In this document: one piece after another, positions 10,555 through 21,869 of the stretch
Layout: each line of letters starts with the position of its first letter
Position numbering within the stretch: position 1 is the first letter of the stretch
Assembly: GCA_032718475.1 (NCBI GenBank)
Contig: JAUCBJ010001798.1
Coordinates: 1 to 43,013, forward strand
Length of the DNA stretch: 43,013 nucleotides
Direction of reading: 5' to 3'
Source: Nemertoderma westbladi
Lineage: Eukaryota; Xenacoelomorpha; Nemertodermatida; Nemertodermatidae
Translations under genes and position numbers: made by a program
Notes under the pieces: model-generated
Databases searched by the model: none
What the model was told of the DNA's origin: nothing
The model's input: the letters and a program-made list of their open reading frames with translations, nothing else

Positions 10555-11994
10555 TGATTTATTTTCGATGCAAAGCAATCGAATAGAATGATGTTTTAGG
10601 TATATAGTGAAGTCAACCGTAGGAATGCCATCCTTTAGATACATACGTGCATGCAACGTTTCATGAGGCCACGTGACGAATAGAACCTGCGTACACAACA
10701 CATATAAAACAGGGTCTTATTATTCCATATAATGCGTAACACCATAGAAAAACCTCTGGGAAGAGGGAAAATGAGAAACCGAATGAGGGGTGCTTTGGGT
10801 CGGTTAGAATCCAAAGTATGGCCTCGAAAAATAGTACAAAATAAATACAATCCAAATAATTGTAACAAAAAATACTACAGAAAATATAGTATTTTAGTCG
10901 TTTCTTATGCTAAAATACTCTGAAAAAATATAAAGTCTATCCGGGTGAAATAAAGTATGAAAAAGTCTAAAAGGTTACTGAAAAGACGTAATAAACTTGG
11001 TGCGGCTTCACGCTATTGGAAACTTGGCAATAGTGCAAACACCAGGTTACTTTCTGTGTCCAAACAGGGGGGGCCCGATTGGATGCAGAATGTTTTTGTC
11101 CTACGACTCAGAGGTTTGACCGAAGGTCGCCCCAATGAGTCTACGGGCAGAGTGCGCAAGCTCTAGAGGGCTGGTTGGCCAAAAACTATGTTTTCAGCGG
11201 TAACTATACCCACGCTCCTAAGCCCCACCGATACTAGGCGAATGTAAAGGTGAGTATGGGGATAGTCCAGCCCGACTGCTGAGAAACTGAGCCAAGAGCG
11301 TTAAAATTGTTACTTTTGTTAAACGTTTGCCAAGTATTAATAAATATTAATTCATTTTAATAAAAACGCTAAACTAAAATTTTAACCGATAACTTTTGTG
11401 GAGGTCACCTCAGTTATTCAAAAAAAAAATGTTTTAGCCAATTTCACATCAAATTGAATGACTAGTAGCATTTTAACCGCTAATCGTGTTTCATTCAATG
11501 GCCGCTAGGGGGCGAATGGAAATTTAAAAAAATTTTGAAAAAACAAATGTTTAGCCATATTTTAACAGTCCATACTGTATAAAATCAAAATATTTTAATT
11601 TCAGTAGAAATTGTAGACATTTACAAAACGTGTTCGGGGGGGGGGGATACTCCGGCCTTAAACGCACCCTACCTACGTATCTCCATCCCGTGGATCCAGC
11701 GAGAGTGTGTCTCGGTGTCCATTAAAGCAAAAAAAAAATAATGATAAAAAGTCCTTTTGGAGATAGTGAAAAGTTTTCTAGAAATAGAATAGTTTTCTCC
11801 AAATGTGGGACAATTAATAGTTACCATAGGAACATAAACTAGATCCAGCTACGAATCAGTCCATATATTATTAACAGGACAGCCGTAATAATTTCGGGTT
11901 CAGTAACGTAGAAAGGGATGGGAATATTCAAATTAATATGGGGGTACACCACACACATCGTTGATGATCAATATTAATAATAAGAACAACTTAC
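10555..11994. other. Unassigned sequence, probable 3' flank or intron of the minus-strand gene
   Basis: Contains a run of 11 G at 11636-11646 and several A runs. I searched the minus strand for an exon in phase 0 following 11995 and found none I could support. Confidence 0.45.
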
Positions 11995-12320
11995 CTTGGC
12001 GGTATAAACATCGCCGAGGTCTGGATCAATGATCTTATTAACCCCGCATTCACCATCCGCAAACGTTCCCGTTGAATACGACGGGTCATTACTGTCTACT
12101 AACAAAGCACAATCGTCTGAATGCGGCGACATCACAATCGAATGTTGTTCTTCGTCAAATAGTGTGGTCCACTTTGTAAAATTGGTAGGAATTTTGACAG
12201 TAAGGGAACCATTGCAATTTACTATGGTATCGCCCAGCTGGTTCAACTCCTCGAGCTCATCGAAAGTTACGTTCTCTAGCGAATCCAAATATTCACCAGG
12301 AAATTTTTTCCGAATCCGAC
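11995..12320 (-). CDS. Internal exon of an unrecognised, probably extracellular protein (exon 2 of 2 seen)
   Basis: This 326-nt minus-strand exon has a strong acceptor (TTATTATTTTCAG before 12320) and a consensus donor (AAG followed by GTAAGTTG, from 11994 down). It starts after the first base of a codon and ends exactly on a codon, giving about 108 residues without a stop. The reading begins RIRKKFPGEYLDSLENVTFD and ends near DPDLGDVYTAK. It has three Asn-X-Ser/Thr sites (NVT, NGS, NFT) and three cysteines (in IVNCNGS, DDCALLV and GECGVN), and it is acidic. That suggests a secreted or lumenal domain. The 5' phase fits the exon at 15697-15883. I do not recognise the family. No start, signal peptide or stop is seen, so the gene is partial. 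Confidence 0.72.
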
Positions 12321-13137
12321 CTGAAAATAATAACAAAAATGCACACCGACAAAGACCGACCGGGAAACAACTCAAAAAAGGATACACCTCGGCAAATGTT
12401 TGCATTAAATGTTTGTTATGTCTTATGTCCTGCCGTTGTGTGAACTGACCTAACCTGACCAGACTTCGCGACGAGTAGACAGGTTGATTAGATGGAGGAT
12501 TTCACAGATACCCTGATTTCTTCCATCTAATGAATATTGAATAATTTTGCCCGGTTGTCCGAGTACTGCAATATCAAAGCCTTCATGGAATCATGTCGGG
12601 AACGTAACTTCTAAATCTGGGCTTAAATAAGTTTATAGATTTGATAGAGAATGCGCTGAACTGAGATGATTCCCTTTCACTTGTGGTGCCGGGGTGTATG
12701 GAATAATAGTTCCTTGTGGAGCAGATTTCCGTCCTGCTGTAAACTGGTTGTATCTCATATAGCGGTATGGTCATATTACCATCAAACAGATGAGTACACT
12801 TTATCAACCAAAATGATTAAGTTGTCCGTCGCTATGAGAATGGGGTTACTCGAATCTCTCCAAAATTAATGGACTCACTGTAAGAGAACAGCAATCCATC
12901 CATAACCAAACTCAAATAAAATATGGTTAATTTGTGACTTGTGATCGCGAATAGTTTTCAAGACGTTTCTGAAATTTGTGTATTGTGGTATGTGATGCTG
13001 GTCTATCTTAGTGTCGCAGCAAACAACTGTACGTTGTTCCGTTGTGGTGACATTTTGTCAATGTGGTGTCTTTTATGTTTTGCGGTGGTATATCGTCGTC
13101 ATCCATTGAGTCTCCACTTACAGAGGCTTTTTAGGAG
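12321..13137. other. Intron sequence of the minus-strand gene, left of the LINE insertions
   Basis: Lies between the two phase-compatible minus-strand exons. No additional exon or repeat is recognisable here. Confidence 0.5.
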
Positions 13138-14367
13138 CCCATTTTGGCACTTAGAAGGATAATTGAAGAGTTATCAAAAAAGAAAGACAGGAATCTGGCT
13201 GTTATCTTTGTTGACTTCTTCAAGGCCTTTGATTCAGTCTCTCGCTCACGTATGTTCAGCATACTTTCATTATATGGGATTCCTGATGAAATTATTGCAG
13301 CAATCAGATCAGTATACGATGGTTCGACAACATTTGTGTCTACTGTTGACGGTGACACAGAACCATTTGAAGTGTTATGGGGCGTCCTCCAAGGAGACAC
13401 ACTTGCACCATTCTTGTTCATTATTGTGGTTGACTATGTTCTACGCATGTCCTTAGATCATCATAATGATGATGGGGTGATGATAACTCCACCTACTGGC
13501 TCCAGAAGTCGAGGAAATCCTGCCAAGTACCTAACTGATCTAGACTTTGCTGATGACTTAGGAGTACTCTCAGAATCATTAGAGGGAGCCCAGCGGCTCC
13601 TCAGCTCATTAGAACATGCTGCTTCTAGTGTTGGTCTTTTTATTAACTCCAGAAAGACCAAAATTCTGACAGTTAACTTTGAAAGTCCTCAGCAAGTCTC
13701 TGATCGGATGAGCATAAGCTCAAAGGATGGTATGCTTGAGCATGTGGACGACTTCTGTTACCTGGGATCATGGATCCGGAAGTCAGGTGAGGACCTTCGA
13801 ATACGTAAGGGAAAGGCATGGGCAGCCTTGAATAGGCTTTCCAGGATTTGGAAGTCACCTAGAATTAATCGGAAACTTAAGGTCCGATTATTTAGAGCAG
13901 CAGTAGTTCCAGTACTCCTCTACGGGAGTCCATGCTGGGCTCTAACTGCTGAGGACACCAAATCTCTGGATGGCACATTCACAAGAATGCTACGCCGGGT
14001 ACATTGTGTCAAGTACAATGCACACATCTCCAACCAGACACTATATAACATTGGAGGTGTCTCATTGGTTCCCCCAAGCTTGACACTAGAACAAAATCGC
14101 CTCCGCTTTGCAGGACATTGCTTTCGCCGTGAGGACCAGCCAGTGCATAATCTTGTACTTTGGCAGCCTCATGGAGTGAATAAGCATGGTGGACAGCCCA
14201 TGACTTTCTTGAGACGCATCTTAAAGGACACTGGCCTTAAAGATGCGGATGATCTAGCAAATGTCATGGGTGATAGGGAGTTGTGGCGGTGCAATTTTGT
14301 TGACAAGCCGGCACAGCATTATTAAAAATGCAGCTGCAATGCAGCATGCCGATCCTAGTAGTAGTAC
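13138..14367 (+). CDS. 5'-truncated non-LTR retrotransposon with open RT frame, copy C
   Basis: A 393-codon frame (about 13144-14325) has no ATG at its start. It begins within the family's PILALRRIIEEL region just after an upstream stop, so the 5' end is truncated. Numbered from that start, motif A is FVDFFKAFD (catalytic Asp near residue 24), motif B is GVLQGDTLAPFLF (80-92), and motif C is FADD (135-138). DDFCYLGSWIRKSG follows, then the conserved C-terminal tail including LLYGSPCWAL, MLRRVHCVKYNAHISNQTLY and GHCFRREDQPVHN. The three RT motifs are intact, but the endonuclease and N-terminal RT are missing, so it cannot move by itself. A short 3' UTR ends with ATGCAGCTGCAATGCAGCAT, then GCCGATC and a TAGTAGTA tail. 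It sits antisense inside the intron of the minus-strand host gene. The clade is not assigned. Confidence 0.9.
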
Positions 14368-15510
14368 AGATTCTATCATATGGGATTCCTGAGGAAATTA
14401 TTGCAGCTATCCGATCACTGTACGATGGTTCCACCACATTTGTGTCAAATGCTGATGGTGAGACAGATCCATTCGAAGTCTTATGGGGAGTCCTTCAGGG
14501 TGACACAGATGTACCAATCTTATTCATAATTGTGGTTGACTATGTTCTACGCATGTCCTTAGACCATCTTAATAAAGATGGGGTGATGGTAACACCCACC
14601 TACTGGCACAAGAAGTAGAGAAAATCCAGCAAAGTACCTTACTGCTAGACTTTGCTGATTACTTAGGGGTACACTGTCAGAATCAAAAGAGGGCTCCTCT
14701 GCTCATTGGAGCAGGTTGCTTCTAGTGTTGGTCTTTTTGTAAACTCTAAGAAGACCAAAATCATGACAGTAAACCTAGGCAGCCCTCAAGAAATGTCTGA
14801 TCGTAAGGGCATAAGCTCTAAGGATAGCTTGCTTGAGCACATGGATGACTTCTGCTTCTTGGGATCATGGATCTGAAAGTCAGATACGTAAGATACGTAA
14901 GGGGATGGGCAGCGTTAAATAGTCTGTCCAGGATTTGGAAGTCCCATAGAATAAAACGGAACCTTAAGGTTCGATTATTTATGGCAGTAGTAGTACCAGT
15001 AATCTTATATGGGAGTCCATGCTGGGCTCTAACTGCAGAGGATACCAAATCTCTGGATAGCACTTTCACAAGAATGCTGCGTAGGGTTCATTGTGTCAAG
15101 TACAATGAATACAACTCCAACCCACTACAACATTGGTGCTGTTTCATTATTCTCCCCTAGGTTGACACTTGAACGGAACCGCCTCCGCTTTTCAGGACAT
15201 TGCTTTCACCGTAAGGACCAGCCAGTGCATAATCTTGTGCTTCTTCGGCCTCACGGAGCAAATAACCATGGTGGACATCCCATGACTTTCTTGAGACGGA
15301 AAATAACACTGGCCTTGAAGATGCGGATGATCTAGCAAATGTCATGGGTGATAAGGAGTTATGGCAGCGCAATTTTTGACGACAAGCCGGCACAGCATTC
15401 TTAATGTATTTATATTATCAATCATCCTTCTTTATTTTTCTTCTATCCTATTAATCATTCTTAATGTTCTTTGTGTAATATATATATAATGCAGCTGCAA
15501 TGCAGCATGT
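14368..15510 (+). pseudogene. Second LINE fragment joined head-to-tail, copy D
   Basis: It starts at the equivalent of 13258 in copy C (codons for YGIPEEIIAAIRSLYDGST) immediately after the tail of copy C. It is clearly related but diverged: motif B reads GVLQGDTDVPILF, the catalytic region is frameshifted, and further stops interrupt the SSVGLF and DDFCFLGSWI regions. The C-terminal tail is readable to about 15380. About 95 bp of AT-rich sequence bounded by a repeated CATTCTTAATG separates the coding end from the 3' motif ATGCAGCTGCAATGCAGCAT near 15488-15508. Confidence 0.85.
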
Positions 15511-15600
15511 AATGGGGCTTTCTTTCCGCATGATTGAGTATGTAATGGGTTGGAATATGTAATGGGTTGTTTGACGTATTTAATGGGTCGGTTAGCGTAT
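15511..15600. repeat. Degenerate TATGTAATGGGTTG repeat
   Basis: Four loose copies of (G/A)TATGTAATGGGT(T/C)GG spaced 17-22 bp follow the LINE 3' end. Confidence 0.6.
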
Positions 15601-15696
15601 ATATGTTGGTGCCATTCATTCATTCGAGGGTTATAGATGCAACTTATTCTTGGTCTATCAACTAATTATATTAATAATATTCAGCTTTCAAATTAC

Positions 15697-15883
15697 CCGA
15701 ATTCGGAAGTATTATTTCGATATTGTTGACAGAATAGTTCAAAAGAGCGTAAACAGTGACTACTTGAAATTGATTGTATACGAAATCCAACAACGCTGGA
15801 CCCTCAAGTTCCTCGAAGGCTTCTCCATGTTCGTCCATTACATTGTTTAGAACAATCAGCTTGTCACCATTATTGTTACGATC
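15697..15883 (-). CDS. Internal exon of an unrecognised, probably extracellular protein (exon 1 of 2 seen)
   Basis: A 187-nt minus-strand exon with acceptor TATGTATTTTTAG before 15883 and donor TCGG followed by GTAATTTG. In phase 0 it gives 62 codons without a stop plus one base. That base completes a Gly codon with the first two bases of the exon ending at 12320, so the phases fit. The reading starts DRNNNGDKLIVLNNVMDEHG and ends NNIEIILPNSG. DxNxNGD resembles the calcium-binding loops of EF-hand, FG-GAP or thrombospondin type 3 repeats, but a single loop is not enough to assign a family. NYS is a possible N-glycosylation site. A possible further upstream exon ends near 16259 (donor GTATG), but its support is weak. 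The intron to the next exon is 3,376 bp and contains LINE copies C and D. Confidence 0.68.
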
Positions 15884-16505
15884 CTAAAAATACATAATTA
15901 TTAAATATTAATTTGTTTATTCATTCAAGCAACCTAGATAGGGCATAAACGAAATACAGGAATCACAATTAAACATATAATTAATTTTAAACCAAATAAT
16001 ATTAACAACAACAATAATAATAATATCCCAAGAAATTGATAAATATCCACTCCACACCCTACTCCAAATATTCCACTGTATATAATGAATAATATTTTCT
16101 TGACAGTAGACAGAAAGTTGGAGTTACGAAGTCTAAAGTTTAGGGATTAGAAAAATGGGATTTACATGGGATATTATATATCAGATAGCATTATCTTCAG
16201 GATTCACGCAGCATCAGATATCATTATCCAAGAAAAACCAGATGTGGTTGAAACATACCGATGAAACATAGTTGCGGGGACTTATAGACATTGTGAATTC
16301 CGTATTAAAAGACATTCAATATGATCCCTTAGGAATGAAAACTCACACTAGCGGCTAATGAATTATCTGAGTCTGGGGATATTGACGATATTGTTTCGGG
16401 AACTCAATTGCCCAACTATTAATAATTAATTACAAGCTTGCCAGCCGAGAGCTGGCAATAATGGACGGATCCATTGCTACCAATATAGTTTTAATAATAT
16501 ACGCG
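15884..16505. other. Probable intron or 5' flank of the minus-strand gene
   Basis: AT-rich sequence without a confidently supported feature. Candidate short exons on both strands near 16260-16430 are discussed under rejected items. Confidence 0.45.
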
Positions 16506-16978
16506 CCTATGCATGCAGGGCAGCCTAATAACGAAAAACGAAGCATTGGGCGAAGTACACAATTGGACGGATCCTTCATGGATGTCCTTATTTCTCACTG
16601 GTGCATGTTTGTTTGTTTGTGTGTTTGTTTGTACACACAACTTCATGCACTTAATGTTGGTGATAGGTTCATTATAGGACCTAGTTGCGTATGCAAGGTT
16701 TTGGTTGATAGGGACCTGTTGGTTGCCTAGCCACAGTAAAATTTATTCTAGAATGACCGATCATAATCGTAGAATTTACTCAATCAAAATTCTGTCGACA
16801 CCCCATAGGGAGCATCTATTGGACATGTTTTCTGCAAACTTTATTTCGTTCAGAATTGTAGGAGAAGATACATTTTTTTACACACAGTGTTTTTTTTAAT
16901 ACAATATACTACTATTGTGTACTTTGCCTAATGTTTCGTTTTGCGTTTTTCGTTATTAGGCTGCCTGCCCTGCATAGG
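16506..16978. mobile_element. 473-bp inverted-repeat element (MITE-like)
   Basis: Left arm 16506-16565 and right arm 16915-16978 are inverted copies. Both read inward CCTATGCA, (TGCA)GGGCAG, then CCTAATAACGAAAAACG, a CATT(G/A)GGC segment, and AAGTACACAAT. Arms are about 55-60 bp with small indels. No clear target-site duplication was found. The right end directly abuts a truncated copy of the GGCCCATGTGAAG MITE. Confidence 0.75.
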
Positions 16979-17132
16979 TATAACCTGTACATATACTAAT
17001 TCGTTTATTGTTTTGGTAAGATTCAGCCCTTCTGTAACCTGTGTTTTTGGTGAAAACCTGGTATTCTTCACATGGGGGTATCTACAAAGAGAAGTATAAC
17101 GGCAGAAAGTCGTATACTTCACATGATGGGCC
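16979..17132 (-). mobile_element. Truncated copy of the GGCCCATGTGAAG MITE
   Basis: In reverse orientation it matches roughly half of the element at 18101-18378: TATAACCTGTAC, GATTCAGCCCTTCTGTAACC, GGTATTCTTCACATGGGGGTA and GGCAGAAAGTC. It ends in TATACTTCACATGATGGGCC. The other end is replaced by the inverted-repeat element at 16506-16978. Confidence 0.85.
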
Positions 17133-18092
17133 ATTATTTTACCTTTATTTAAATGGTGCTATTCTGCTATATTTACAAACATAAATCAGAAATCAAAATT
17201 ATTATTCCTGGTGGTGTTTGAACCCACCAAAGGAAATAATGAAGGAAGTTATGGAAATGCGAATGCAATGTTAAAGGGAAGAGTTTGATCGGAAAATCAA
17301 AGCACAAAGGGGAATTATCAACAGATGGCGTTAGTGGTCACCATACTGTTACTGTTAGATATATTATATTGTAGGCCTAGCTACTGCGCTTGACTCAATG
17401 CGTTTCGTCATTGCGGCATTTACATATTATAAAACCGTTGTATTTTTATTATTATAATACTACATGTATTTACAACTTTACTACCCGGTAGATTATTTAC
17501 TGTAGCGAGCTTGAGAATCAGTAGGCGTATAAAATATATTGTCCTTGTCCACCAAATTGTTGAGGTATTTTTATTTAGTCTGTAGCCTTCTCCGACCGAA
17601 TGAGCCGTCATTTTACAAAAAAAAATTTAGCTTTATACCGTTAGCAAGATTAGCTTGTATTTGTATATGTCGGCTCGGTATATAAATATGTCGGCTATAA
17701 ATATCGGCTCCGGTTCTTTCGTATATCACCCTAAAGTAATAGTAATAGCCATCCTAAGTCTAATCCCGTAATGTACATTGCTACATAACATGAACAACGT
17801 GAGTACGATACCAATGTAATGTAAGTATAAAATTACTCATCCATAAGGGGTATAAAATGTAGAGCTAGGCCTAGCCATATAGTGTAAATGTAGACTGCTA
17901 ATTAGCCAATTAGGTGGCCTTGTGTACCTATTTGTATATATTTGAAATGTTGCAGCCAATTTTCTTTCAGTTGTGCTGTGTTCTTGCGATTAGACATTAA
18001 ATGTCTAATTATAAAATTAGACATTATAATTATGCCGTATTTTAGAATTCTACGATTTGCTGTTTAAGTTCAATTTTAATTTTAATTTAATT
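17133..18092. other. Unassigned sequence with a local palindrome
   Basis: A perfect 21-bp palindrome (10-bp arms, ATTAGACATT, one central A) lies at 17989-18009, and the same arm recurs near 18016. Nothing else is supported. Confidence 0.5.
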
Positions 18093-18100
18093 ATCGTTTG

Positions 18101-18378
18101 GGCCCATGTGAAGTATACCAGACTTTCTGCCATTATATTTCACTTTGCAGTTACCCCCATGTGAAGAATACCAGGTTTTCACCAAAAATACAGGTTACAG
18201 AAGGGCTGAATCTAACCAAAACAATAAACAAATTAGTATGTGTACAGGTTATAAGACAGAAATAAGCGATATAAAACACTTAATAAAGATAAATTAAAAA
18301 AAAATAAAAATCTTCATATATAAAATTCCAATAAAAAGTCGACCGAAAAGTGAAATCCTGATATTCTTCACATGGGCG
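18101..18378 (+). mobile_element. 278-bp MITE with 8-bp target duplication
   Basis: It is flanked by identical ATCGTTTG at 18093-18100 and 18379-18386. Terminal inverted repeats read GGCCCATGTGAAGTATACCA at the left and, reverse-complemented, CGCCCATGTGAAGAATATCA at the right. A subterminal CCCATGTGAAGAATACCAGG repeats the terminal motif internally at about 18157. An 8-bp duplication suits hAT-type mobilisation; that assignment is inference. There is no coding capacity. Confidence 0.88.
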
Positions 18379-18386
18379 ATCGTTTG

Positions 18387-19368
18387 TGTCACTCTCTGTT
18401 TGAAAATTGAAACATTTTACATTATATTTAATTCCCGGTATAGACACTAAGTATACATGTTTCTACACTGCGTATAGTAATGTAGGTTAGGCTTGGCGGT
18501 ACCGCTACGTTTGGTAAATGAACTAATACTGCTTATATAGCATATCGTATAGGCCCCTATGGTGTATGGGTACCATTTACCATACCATATACCAATTTCA
18601 TCGTAAATGGTTTTTAACATTAATTCAGTGTCAGTCATGTTATGGTTGAACTGAACAGTTGCGAAATAATACACAATGAATGCGAATGGCCCCAAATCTA
18701 AGTAGTCCCAACTCCTTTTCAGTACCAAGGGCTTCTGTGCGTTGTGTTTGTGTATAGAGCTACTGTAGGCCTATTGCCATACTACTGAAAAGCATAGGAT
18801 AGGGAGGGCCTATCCAATATTGTATCGGTTCCATATGTAGGCCTGTATGGAGAAATGGTTCTGGGTTATGTTACATAGTTGCGATTCAGTATTGTTGTGG
18901 AACATTGATAGTGATTCATTAATATGTTTAAGATTCTATAAGGTAATATGCTATTTCCGCCTTATGTACTTAGAAAGTCAATTAGAAAAACTGAGCATTT
19001 CAACCGGACCCTCTCAGAGCATTGCTCAATGAACCTTTTCCTAACAAGGAAACAAGTAAAACAGGTAACAAGGTAAACTTCTAAAAAACTTACAAAAAAC
19101 ATGTAAGAAACTAACATACATTTACCAGAGTAACTATCCACAGGTATTCCAATTAACAGGCCTCGGAATCAATCCCTAATAAGATCGGCGACGTAAGCGA
19201 GATTTTAGTTTATCGGTACCACCGCGCTGTGTCGGTCGGTCTAAATACTGAGACAATCTTTGATGAAATGAACCGAACTTGGTAGGCCTACACATCTTGT
19301 CTGAAATAGAATTTGCGTGTGGTGGGAATCTGTGGTCGACCAGTAAGTTTACGGTATACAGATTTTCA
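18387..19368. other. Unassigned sequence
   Basis: Unique sequence with TAGGCCTA-type words. No supportable exon or repeat. Confidence 0.45.
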
Positions 19369-19374
19369 TAAAAC

Positions 19375-20386
19375 TACGGAAACCCTGAGTGGCCAAGCTG
19401 TTATACATTCATGAACAAGAGGTCCGCGCGCGAATTTTGAAATATGTGTGTATGCATGACATGAGCATATGTGTGCGCGAAATGTATATGTGTGCACAAC
19501 ATCATTATATATGTGCACCACATGAGGGGGTGTGTGCACGACATGTGTATGTGTGCACAACATGAGTAGGCCTATATGTGTGCTGTGTGCACGACATGAG
19601 TATATGTATGCATGACTACGACATGAGATGTAGACTTGATGGAGGGAAATTCAAACAAAGCATAATTCACATACAGTTGATGTGTCCTGTTACCGGTAGG
19701 TTACCTACTGACCACTAACCTAGCTGTAATGTTAGATAGAGTAACGACTCCGACTAAACTGCAAAGCTTCACGATGCATACGGTAGGGTGTGGCATTCAA
19801 GGCGATAAAGGCACCGTTAGATGGAAACCACATGGAGTTTCAACAAAGTTCGGACTTCGTTGTCTTCATTCCGAGTTTATTGGACTCGGCTACTAAGTCT
19901 TCCAACCGGGGTTATTTGGACTCAGCGTCTTTTGTTCTCGGGTTTACTTTTACTCCATGTGCCATCTGCAATGTTAACGATCGACCGAGCCACACCGTAT
20001 TCATCGTGAAGCTTGCAATTTAGTCGGAATCGTTATACAGCTAGGTCAGTAGGTAACCTACCCGTACCAGTACACAGCAACTGTATGTGAATTGTGCTTT
20101 GTTTGAATTTCCCTCCATCTCTAGTCTACATATCATGTCGTGCAAACATATACTCATGTCATGCACAGATATAGTATGTCGCTCACACATATACTAATGT
20201 TGTACACATACACACATGTCGCGTACACATATGCTCTTGATGTGCATACATATATGCTCAGCTTATGTCAAGCACAGATATACTCTGTTGTGCACACATA
20301 CACCCATGTCGTACATACACACACACAATTCCAAATTCGCGCTGGTGATGTATAACAGCTTCGCCACTCAGGTCAGGGCTTCCGTA
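19375..20386. mobile_element. 1,012-bp foldback element with very long inverted arms
   Basis: It is flanked by the 6-bp direct repeat TAAAAC (19369-19374 and 20387-20392). Ends are TACGGAAACCCTGAGTGGCC at the left and the inverse of TACGGAAGCCCTGACCTGAG at the right. Each arm continues for 400-plus bp: shared AAGCTGTTATACAT, then tandem TATGTGTGCACGACATGAG-like units (19440-19620 and 20120-20330), then GAGGGAAATTCAAACAAAGC, TAGGTTACCTACTGACC-type sequence and GTGTGGC, to a spacer near 19836-19955. Long inverted arms built partly of short tandem repeats recall foldback elements such as Drosophila FB and sea-urchin TU. No transposase is encoded; a short open frame over the spacer is not convincing. 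Confidence 0.85.
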
Positions 20387-20392
20387 TAAAAC

Positions 20393-21869
20393 CAACAAGT
20401 TTTTTTTTGCGTAATTCACCCACCGCCTCATTGAGACAAATTATTTAATTTATTATTGATTCAAATTCATTGCTAGTCGTTGATGTTGCTTAACCTATGC
20501 TTCGCTTGCATATATCACTTAGATGATACATTAATTAACATGTTTAATTTGGGATTTAAGGATAATTTACATGTATCCTAATGCAATCCCTGGAACTGAT
20601 AATTATTTGCAACATGTGGTTTGTGTATCTGCACCCAGGTGGTATGTGAGTTGTTAGGGTATTAGATAGTAGATTGCATTGACAGTTGTTGCTTAGTGTG
20701 TATTATAGTATAATTATAATTTAACCAGAACCAGGGCCAGGGGAAATTGTATACAATACAAATACACATCTGTCTTCTGGAAATCTTCTTGCATTATTGT
20801 GTTCTGTGGGCCTACTCCTGTGTATGTGTGCTTCGTAGCTTTAAAAAAATGAATGAGATTTCATTTGATTGGGAACTTTTAACCAGAAATATATTGAGTT
20901 ATGGATTGTAATATTTCTTAATGCCATTATGTTTTATTTTTTGTTATACAGTTGGCCTACATTTAAATTGCATTTTTTCATAATTATTAATTATATTATA
21001 TAGTTTAAATTCTGTCATAAATATAACACCAATGATAAATACACCCCTCCTCCTGTAGGAGGTACCAGTACATATTACAAAAATAAAATTTTACAAAGAT
21101 ATTAATTCATTACTTCGTATTGTTGTTGATTCTTTCAGTAGACGAACTGACTACTCCATGCCCTGCAATACACTGCCTTTATTCAGGTACTTGCCCTTAC
21201 CCAAAAAATCTGCTTTCACATATCTTAATGAGATCGCTTGAAATTTGAAACAGAAATAGTTTCATCACCTTCCAGGATGTGTCAGAATTTTTACTTTTGC
21301 TTTTATTCCTTATTACAAGCGTTTGATTCCCAGAGAAAAATTAAATGTTCCAGAACTATGTGTATTTATTAAATGAAATTAAATTTCATTTAATTTCGGG
21401 CGGGGCCGATTGCTGAAAATATTCCAAGAAACGGTGCATATATGAGTTGTTATACATTGCTTTTGCAACTCTAGTATTTGAAAACTCATCCGAGTTTGCC
21501 ATATTGTGTGTAATCTGCTCTCTGCTCTGTACGTATATTAGAATATGAGTAGTTTCCTGCTATCTCAACATTTATTTTTAAGTTTTAATGTATTCCTTTT
21601 CAACAATTTTTATACTATACAGCTTTTGGTATGATTAATTTATATTTGAAGTCGAGTGCTCACTGCTCAATACATAATAGTTTAGAATTGCTGTCAACGC
21701 CCTAATTATTTAATGGATGACCATATATGGAAGAACCTGAAGTCTAAACCCAAACCACATTCTGGTTTCTTTTCTTAGCTGATGGTTATCTGGTAAGTCA
21801 ATATCAATAATACCGAAATTAGTAGGATTTTATCAACTACTGTATATCTAGCAACTTTAGTATACTCTC
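20393..21869. other. Unassigned sequence
   Basis: AT-rich. A palindrome (ATTAAATGAAATT with its inverse) lies near 21372-21398. No gene or repeat family recognised. Confidence 0.45.

Noticed and set aside
12029-12448. Plus-strand frame overlapping the minus-strand exon
   Set aside because: The minus-strand reading has proper splice borders and a phase-compatible partner; the plus frame is its shadow.
13275-13295. A second hammerhead core (CTGATGA at 13283)
   Set aside because: It lies within conserved RT codons, and no GAA box or stems follow.
16259-16315. Possible first exon of the minus-strand gene (about 19 codons before a GTATG donor)
   Set aside because: Phase would fit the exon at 15883, but it is short, has no signal peptide for a protein that looks extracellular, and could easily arise by chance.
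16359-16425. Possible plus-strand terminal exon (ANELSESGDIDDIVSGTQLP then a stop)
   Set aside because: Composition looks coding-like, but the acceptor is weak and there is no partner exon.
19790-20023. 77-codon gene in the foldback element spacer
   Set aside because: Most of the frame overlaps inverted arm sequence, and no domain is recognisable.
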